DNA of 64,000 nucleotides, from assembly GCF_022965805.1 (NCBI RefSeq), contig NC_133105.1, positions 30,391,164 to 30,455,163 of the forward strand, written 5' to 3'. A program made the translations under genes and the position numbers. Below, one piece after another: positions 56,733 through 64,000 of this stretch (positions are counted from its first letter, which is position 1; each line of letters opens with the position of its first letter). Source of the DNA: Primulina eburnea. Its lineage: Eukaryota; Streptophyta; Magnoliopsida; Lamiales; Gesneriaceae. Below the pieces are notes generated by a model that was not told where the DNA came from, made no database searches, and worked only from the letters and a program-made list of their open reading frames with translations.

Positions 56733-57618
56733 TGTAATAGCCGAGCCCGGTGTACGGTATGGTTTAAGATTTTGTATGATTATTGGCTATTTGGGTAAGT
56801 TTAAGTATAGTTTGGATGTTAAGAGTTTCGAGTTATGATTTATAGTATGGTTGGTTATAGATGATGTGCAGTGTCATTGTAGCGGCGTTACGATTAAATT
56901 CATGATAAATGGTATATTGATCCAAATGAGGTGAGGCTAATTGGAGTGGTTAGATAAGACATAAGGCTATAACTTTCTTATTTTGAGTTTTGTTCAAATC
57001 ATTGTGGAAGGTAAGCCAAAAGTGTCCCTAAGTGTGTTGTGTGTTTCGATGTTCCTCCAGTGACACATGTTAGGAGATTTAGCATAACTTTTTACTCAGA
57101 CCTCCAAATGATCTGAAATTTTTAGGGAGTCAAGATAAGACATAGTGCTACAATGTTGTAGTTTACCACTGTTTCTAATTCGGACGGAAAGAGGCGTTTC
57201 TGAGGCGATCTTTGAAGAAGCTGTGCGCAGAGTACGCGGTGGCAGGACCGAAGCAGGAGCGCACCCGCGGTCCTTAATGGAGCGCACCCGCGGTCTCAGC
57301 CTTCAGATTTTTGGTTGTTTTCCCGTAGCACGAGCGCACCGCGGTGCTTGGTAGAGCGCACCCGCGGTGATGAACAGTAGAGGTATGGTCGACATTTAAA
57401 GTGCTTTTTGGATGAGTTGACTTCACTTTTCCCCTTTTCTTTCCTCTCCATTCTCGTTTTCTCTCTTGAAGACAAGGGTTTTCCCTCATTTCTTTTGCTT
57501 CCTATCTTCGATCCAAGCGTTTAGTTGGCGATTCGACTTGAGATTGAGATTCTCCTTGGTGCTAGGAAGCTAAGGTAAGCTTTTGTTGACTTTTATTTCA
57601 TGGTTTTGGAGGAGAGAT
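56733..57618 (+). repeat. LTR fragment of the G5 family, plus orientation
   Basis: It starts TGTAATAGCCGAGCCCGG, matching the start of the G5 LTR that begins at 59227 on the other strand. It contains four CGCACCCGCGG-type motifs (57257-57370) and stops at 57618, where the G5 LTR begins in inverted orientation. The 7 bases between the satellite end (56725) and 56733 are unassigned. No coding content. Confidence 0.8.
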
Positions 57619-59227
57619 TGTGACACCCTAACCCGTAACAATAAAATATACAGCGGAATTTAAAATTTTCTTACACTGGAAGGAGTTTCAAAATACATTT
57701 CATAAAATGTTTAAAATGTAATACATGATCATTCAAATGATATAAAAAATACAGAACAATCATTTCTATGATCATGTCCCCAAAAATACTTGCAAAAACA
57801 TCATCCTTCCAATCTTCGTATGCATATGACCTCTGACCACAGTCAACGTCCTAGTCCGTCGCTCTTATCTGCATCACATGAAAATAACTGAAATGAGTAT
57901 AAAAACTCAGCAAGTGGAACTCTACATAGCAATGATATATAGTAAACTCTGTAAAACATGACTTTGAAATCATAAATAGCATCAACTTTGAAACATGAAT
58001 ACTGTAGCAATAACTGTAGCAATAACATAGCAATAGGATGGTATTCTCTTTTCTCTGGTTGGATTGATATCAACAGTATCTCTGACTGTGGTGCTCGTAT
58101 CCCAAATCGATTATAAACCGATAACTCTGAGGGATATAAGCCTATGGGCGTTGATCAACTAATTGCATGCAATGCTCTGACTATGATTCAATCAATCCAA
58201 TAAAACATTTGAATTCTCAATAGCAATTAAACAATCACATTGGAAACTATATCTTTTCTCTTGTATTCCCTTTTTCAATAAATGAGACATACAATGCCTC
58301 CAATAGATAATCAATGGAATCCATACATAACAATGGATCAATTGAAGGGAATAACACTTTGAAACCTTTGAAATACAATACATATAACATCATGTGAGCA
58401 AAGGGATGAAATACTCCACTTACAAACCAATAGAACACCTCCAAACTATACTCTTGGTACACCACCTACAACAATAATCCATAAATAACACAACATCAAC
58501 TCCATAATCCAATAATCAAGCCAAAACAACACTCCCAAATCATCTCTTTCCCAAAACAAGAGAAAACACTACCAAAAACTTACCTTAGCTTCCTCTCACC
58601 ACGTAGAAGCTCGATCTCAACTCGGAAATCAAAACAAATCCAAGAATCAAAGGTAGGAAATGAAATGAAATGAAGGAAACCCTTGTTTCTAGAGAGGAAA
58701 AACGAGAAAAAAGGAAAGGTAAGGTGAAAAGTGAAGTCAACTCAACCAAAAGGCAACTTAAAGCTTCGCCCATACCTCAATAATGCATGACCGCGGGTGC
58801 ACTACAACAAGCACCGCGGGTGCGCTAAGCTCTCGGCCACCAAAATAAAATCCATGCACGATGACCGTGGGTGCGGCGCTGCAAATACCGCGGGTGCGGT
58901 CTCACCGCGGGTGCGGTCCTTACACTGCCGCGGGTGCGGTGAAGCCACGGACAAACTCCCAAAATCCAATAAATGAAACCGCGGGTCCAGTCCCTACAAT
59001 GAGTGCGGGTGCGGTATCCTCTCCGCCAAGAAACAAACCAAAGCAACTAAAATCGATCCGAAACACTGAAACAACGCAACCACCAACAACTAACACATCA
59101 ACCAAGCCACAAACAATAATACCAACTAAACTATAACCCATAACACAACTCTAATCATCTAAATCATAAAACCCAATAAACATACAAAAACTTAAACCGT
59201 ACCGTACACCAGGGCTCGGCTATTACA
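57619..59227 (-). repeat. 3' LTR of G5
   Basis: In its own orientation it starts TGTAATAGCCGAGCCC at 59227 and ends GGGTGTCACA at 57619, 1609 bp. U3 (58790-59020) carries six or so ACCGCACCCGCGGT-type motifs, some degraded. It lacks hairpin blocks 1 and 2, so it is a distinct family from G1-G4 and G6. Short ORFs inside it are not convincing. Confidence 0.88.
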
Positions 59228-59241
59228 ATCTCCCCTCCTTA
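59228..59241 (-). other. Polypurine tract of G5
   Basis: Minus-strand TAAGGAGGGGAGAT lies immediately before the LTR start. Confidence 0.85.
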
Positions 59242-61971
59242 GAGGAATTTCGTCCTCGAAATTGACGTCACTGCACGAACAACTCAGGATACTTCTCTCT
59301 TATCTCATCCTCTGGTTCCCACGTAGCCTCCTCGATCAATATGGTTCCTCCAAAGGACTTTAACGATGCCGATCTCTTTGTTCCTCAAAACTCTAACTCT
59401 ACGATCCAAAATCTGGACCGGGATCTCTTGGTACATCAAATTCGGCGTCAAGTCCAATGGCTCGTGGCGAAGAACATGGGAAGGATTCGCAATATACTTC
59501 CTGAGCATTGATACATGAAAAACATTGTGAACTCTGTCAAGATCTGGCGGTAAGGCTAATCTGTAGGCTCGATCACCAACTCTGTCCAATATCTCAAATT
59601 GACCAATAACCTCGGACTCAACTTGCCCTTCTTGCCAAATCTCATCACACCCTTGAGAGGTGCAATCTTAAGGAATACGTGGTCGCTAACCTCAAACTGC
59701 AAAGGTCTACGACGAACATCTACATAGCTCTTCTGTCTCGACTGAGCAGTCTTCATTCTCTCACGGATCACAGCAACAACATCAGCAGTCTGTTGGACCA
59801 ACTCTGGACCCAACATCTTCCTCTCACCAACCGCATCCCAATACAAGGGAGATCTACACTTCCTGCCATAAAGAGCCTCATACGGTGCCATCCCAATCGT
59901 CACCTAGTAACTGTTGTTGTATGTGAACTCGACCAAGGCAACTTAGAATCCCAGCTACCAGAATAATCAATAGTACAAGCTCTGAGCATATCCTCTAGAA
60001 TCTGAATGACTCTCTCTGACTGACCGTCGCTCTGAGGGTGATAATGCTGTACTGAAAGCTAACCGCGAACCCATAGCTCTGTGCAAACTCTTTCCAAAAC
60101 TCTGAGGTAAATCTAGGGTCACGATAAGACACAATTGACACAGGGACACCGTGAAGTCTAACAATCTCTGCTACTGTACTCCTCAGCATACTGGTTCATA
60201 GAGTACGTCGTCTTGACTGGTAGAAAGTGCGCTGACTTGGTCAATCGATCAACGATAACCCAAATGGAATTAAAACCTCTCTGCGTCCTGGGAAGACCAG
60301 TCACGAAGTCCATCGTAATATGCTCTCACTTCACTGAGGAATCGGCAATGACAACAATGTCCCAGCAGGTCTCTGATGCTCAATCTTCACCTGCTGACAA
60401 GTAAGGCACTGAGAAATGAACAAAGCAATATCTTTCTTCATACCTGGCCACCAGTAGAGTCTACGAAGATCCTGATACATCTTCGTGCTGCCTGGATGTA
60501 TCGAATATGGCGCGGTATGAGCCTCTGCCAAGATATCTCGCAGAATATCATCGCCAATAGGAACACCAAATACGGCCTCTGAAGGTCACCAAACCGTCAC
60601 CATTCGAACCAAACTCTGAGTTCCCTTCTATCCTCTGCTCTAGCTCTCAACTCTGACAACTGAACATCAACAATCTGCTCTCTACGGATCCTGTCCGTCA
60701 AAGTAGCCCGAATGACTAACGCTGAAAGGCGAGCAATGGTTCCCGGAACTACCAAAGAAATATCCTCTCGCTGCAAATACATCAACAACGGCCTCTGAAT
60801 CAAAGAACTCAAGAAGAACTCGACTACCGGCTCAAAGCATCGGCCACAACATTCGCTTTCCCTGGGTGGTAACTAATCGTCACATCAGAATCTTTGACAA
60901 GCTCTAACCACCTCCTCTGTCGCATATTGAGCTCTTTCTGCGAAAATAGATACTTCAACTCTTGTGGTCTGTGAAGATCTCACACTTTTCGCCATACAAA
61001 TAATGTCTCCAAATCTTCAGGGCGAAAACCACAGCTGCTAGCTCCAAATCGTGCGTCGGATAATTCTTCTCATAGTCCTTCAACTGGCGAGAAGCATAGG
61101 CGATAACCTTTCCTCGCTGCATCAACACTGCACCAAGGCCTCTCTTCGACGCATCGGTATAGACAACAAATTCCTCAGAACCACTAGGCAATGAAAGAAC
61201 AGGAGCTGTCGTCAACTTATCCTTCAACTCTTGAAATGCACTCTGGAAATCAATAGACCACTCGAACTTCACAGTCTTCCTCGTCAGATTGGACAATGGC
61301 AGGGAAATCTTGGAAAAATCTGAAATGAAACGACGATAATAACCCGCCAAACCATGGAAACTGCGTACCTCTAAGACAGTAGAAGGAATAGGCCACTTCT
61401 GAATCGCCTCTATCTTCACTGGATCAACAGCAATACCATCCTTCGAAACGACATGGCTTAGAAAAGAAATCTGATCCAACCAAAACTCACACTTCTTCAA
61501 CTTGGCGAAGAACCTCTTCTCCCTCAACAACTGAAGAACAACTCTGAGATGCTCTGAATGAAGCTCTCTGGTCTTGGAATAGATCAAGATATCATCGATG
61601 AAGACAATGACGAAGCTATCCAGAACGGCTTGAAAACTCGGTTCATCAGATCCATGAAGACTGAAGGGGCATTGGTCAGACCAAAAGACATCCGATAAAC
61701 TCAAAATGACCGTACCTGGTCCGGAACGCTTGTCTTAGGGATATCGGACTCCCTAACCTTCAACTGATAGTAACCAGACCGAAGATCAATCTTCGAAAAT
61801 ACAGTGGCACCATGGAGCTGATCGAACAAATCATCTATCCGTGGCAACGGATACTTATTCTTGACAGTCACTTTGTTGAGCTCTCTGTAGTCGATACACA
61901 GCCGCAACGACCCATCTTTCTTCTTAACAAAAAGGACCGGAAGCTCCCAAGGCGAAGAACTCGGTCGAATG
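59242..61971 (-). pseudogene. G5 chromovirus pol, truncated and frameshifted
   Basis: In minus-strand order: reverse transcriptase from about 61971 ([27 protein letters not shown]), then a scrambled segment near 61700. The active site [10 protein letters not shown], RNase H ([16 protein letters not shown]) and the integrase zinc region (LTCQQVKIEHQRP, about 60380) follow. The integrase core is broken by several indels. The C-terminal module ([18 protein letters not shown], about 59880) and a chromodomain (VQILDRRVRVLRNKEIGIVK) end it, with a frameshift before EEATWE. The reading frame changes at least six times. The 5' part is displaced or lost because G6 starts at 61972. It is a Tekay-like relative of G1, but more distant than G2 and G4. 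Confidence 0.9.
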
Positions 61972-63777
61972 TGTAAGGCTCGAGAAGTATCAGCTGTTAT
62001 GGATGTGAGATTCACAAGTTGGAGAATGCATGACATTTAAATTGAAATTGTGAGGTTTGTGCCGAAGCCATACCGCACCCGCGGTGTGTTAGAGATACAG
62101 CACCCGCGGTTGCATTGAGAAGAAATTGGTGAATTTGTGCGAAGCCACACCGCACCCGCGGTGCTAACAGGACCGCACCCGCCGGGACTTCACCTGCGGT
62201 CATGCAGGACTGCACCCGCGGTCTAAGAATTTCGGAAAATGCAAGATGTGCCGTGGGCACAGCGCAACCGCGCTACTAGTATACTGCACACCGCGGTCTT
62301 GCGTGCCAAGTGAAAAATAAACCACTTGTCCTTGAAACATGCATATATGATATGTGTCTTCTTCCTCTTTCATTTCAGAACCTGAGAGCCGAGGAATGCT
62401 TGGGAGAAAAAGCTCATGTTCCTTTTTGATTTCAACTGTGCTTTTGAATGATTTTGTGTTCCGATTTTAATTCTGAGTGTAGAATTGTGATCCTTGCAAA
62501 CAAGAGCTATTCAAGGATGTAAGTTCGTCTATTTTCAACATGTTTCATATTTTAGATGTTGGGGAAATTATGGTTTATTTGTGAAAGGTGTTCTTGATAT
62601 GTTGCACACTATAGAAATGCGATCAGAACGATTTTTGGGTAACATATGATGTTATTTCGAATTTTCAGAATGTATATTGAAGAGTATATAGATTTTCAGA
62701 GTTTGAAAGATATGTCATTGATATGATGATGTTGATGAGATTATGGTATTGATATGTGAGTTGTGAATTGGCCAGTACCGAAGAATTACGCTGTTATGCT
62801 GTCGAGTTGTACCGAGATTTATTATTAATTGGAATATGTATTTCTTTGAGTTAGAGATTGATATTGTGTGTATCCAAATTGCCATTTCAGAGTTATATTG
62901 GCTACATTGGACTCGATATTTCGATTACGACACCGACTATTCGACAAGAAAGGTATAATTCATGTGGTCACGGGATTGCCACAACTCGATTTAGATTTGA
63001 TACGAGTTTCCCTAAATCACATACTAGATTGTTATTACATTTCATTATGTAATTCCTTGTTTATTGAATTATATTCAGTCCTGAGATAGGAGATATTGGC
63101 AGACTGGCCAAAACTAGACGTTTCGGTGTATCGACGCATAGGAGTAGAGTTGCTCTATGTGTAGACCCTCGATACAGAGTTGACTGAAGTCTAGGAATAA
63201 GACGTACCGTCGCCCCGATTGGTTGAGTAGGTGACAGACCGTCTTATTCACACCGGGATCCCTAGATTAGAAATGAGTCGAGTCAAGATTTAAATGTTGA
63301 ATACAGATTTGTATTCTTCGACATGTTTAGATTTGCATTCATGTTAATTGATATATGCTATGCTTTTGTACATGATTTATGACATTGCATGCATCCATGT
63401 TTTATACTGGGATATGTTTCTCACCGGAGTTATCCGGCTGTTGTCGTGTCTGTATGTGTGCATGGCAACAGGTGGGGCAGGATCTGGGTCTCGAGCTAGA
63501 TGAGAGATTGATGATAGCGTGGAGATCTCGGGCATTGAAGATTTGTAGTGTTTCCTACTAGACTTGTATCACTTATGTTGTAGTTGGTATGTAAACACTG
63601 GTGTATGGTGGTACTAGACAGACATGTATGTACATTATGTTGTTTATTTCAGTTACAGATATGATATGCTTTAGTTATACATTTGAATTAATATTAAAAT
63701 CAAATTTTTGACCCACATTTTCGAGCAAAGATCCAGTTAAATCCCAAAAGAATTGAGTTAGAGCCCGGGTCCCCACA
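61972..63777 (+). repeat. 5' LTR of G6
   Basis: 1806 bp, starting TGTAAGGCTCGAG and ending CCCACA. The U3 motif cluster (62070-62310) is of the ACCC-spacer type with several degraded copies. Hairpin block 1 is at about 62984-63010 and block 2 at 63422-63477. Its internal sequence is closest to the G2 and G4 LTRs in the middle part and to G1 at the start. Confidence 0.92.
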
Positions 63778-63782
63778 ACAGG

Positions 63783-63794
63783 TGGTATCAGAGC
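63783..63794 (+). other. Primer-binding site of G6, initiator tRNA-Met type
   Basis: TGGTATCAGAGC lies 5 bases after the LTR end. The leader continues to the window end with no ORF of note. Confidence 0.9.
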
Positions 63795-64000
63795 AGTAGA
63801 TTCTGTAGACTAAGATAGAATAGAATGAGCGGGGTAGATCGAGTCATCTTACTTGCTTTTGAGATGCTAGCATGATTATTGCTTTCCCTATTATATGTTG
63901 TGTTGTATTATCTGAATTGATTTACAGCATTTCAAGCCTGAATCAGAACCGATTCTCGATCAGAGTCTATGATCAGAGGAGGGCTGAGACAGATGATATT

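Larger units (their letters stand above)
61972..64000 (+). mobile_element. G6: chromovirus entering the window, 5' LTR and leader only
   Basis: It is inserted in G5 reverse transcriptase after GAATG (61967-61971), the presumed target site whose second copy lies outside the window. The LTR (61972-63777) resembles those of G1 and G4, and a tRNA-Met primer-binding site and the first 206 bases of leader follow. By alignment with G2, the gag start would fall about 34 bases beyond the window. Confidence 0.9.

Overview
This window looks like heterochromatic or pericentromeric DNA from a flowering plant. Nothing in it looks like a host gene, rRNA gene or tRNA gene. Almost every base belongs to LTR retrotransposons or to one large tandem array. 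A plant origin is supported by SIRE/Maximus-type Ty1/copia protein, by Tekay/Del-type Ty3/gypsy chromovirus protein, and by primer-binding sites matching plant initiator tRNA-Met. From memory only, the open minus-strand frame at the left edge resembles hypothetical proteins that are common in Lamiales draft genomes. I treat that as a weak hint at the order.

Layout. 1-1759: an unidentified minus-strand frame and a promoter-like plus-strand fragment. 1757-4506 plus 15137-15455: one SIRE-like copia element (minus strand), split by two later insertions. These are a solo copia LTR (4507-6665, target duplication TGTGG) and a young, nearly complete chromovirus, G1 (6675-15136, target duplication GATGA). 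15456-15937: a second copia fragment. 15938-19909: a truncated chromovirus, G4 (minus). 19910-21910 and 38526-56725: a single tandem array of about 55 copies of a 363-bp unit made from the integrase catalytic core of another Ty3/gypsy element. The array is split by chromovirus G2 (21911-38525, target duplication TGTTT). G2 itself carries a solo LTR in gag (24014-26264, target duplication CAAGA) and a degenerate element, G3, in its 3' LTR (31628-38170, target duplication TGGGA). 56733-61971: an LTR fragment and a decayed chromovirus, G5, in inverted orientation. 61972-64000: the 5' LTR and leader of a further chromovirus, G6, running off the window.

The most unusual content is the integrase-core satellite. 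Its monomers keep a period close to a multiple of three, so long frames cross several copies, including one of 1128 codons. They fall into sequence classes that differ at the catalytic aspartates, and they are arranged in higher-order units.

Two further patterns cut across the LTR families. First, the U3 regions hold clusters of short hairpin motifs of the form CGC-N4-GCG just upstream of the TATA box. Second, two hairpin-forming blocks in the downstream half of the LTR are conserved between families whose U3 regions differ.

The nested insertions give a relative order: array first, then G2, then the solo LTR and G3 inside G2. G1 is very recent, with only three LTR mismatches seen by eye. Its gag-pol frame has one premature stop that separates the chromodomain from the rest of the polyprotein.
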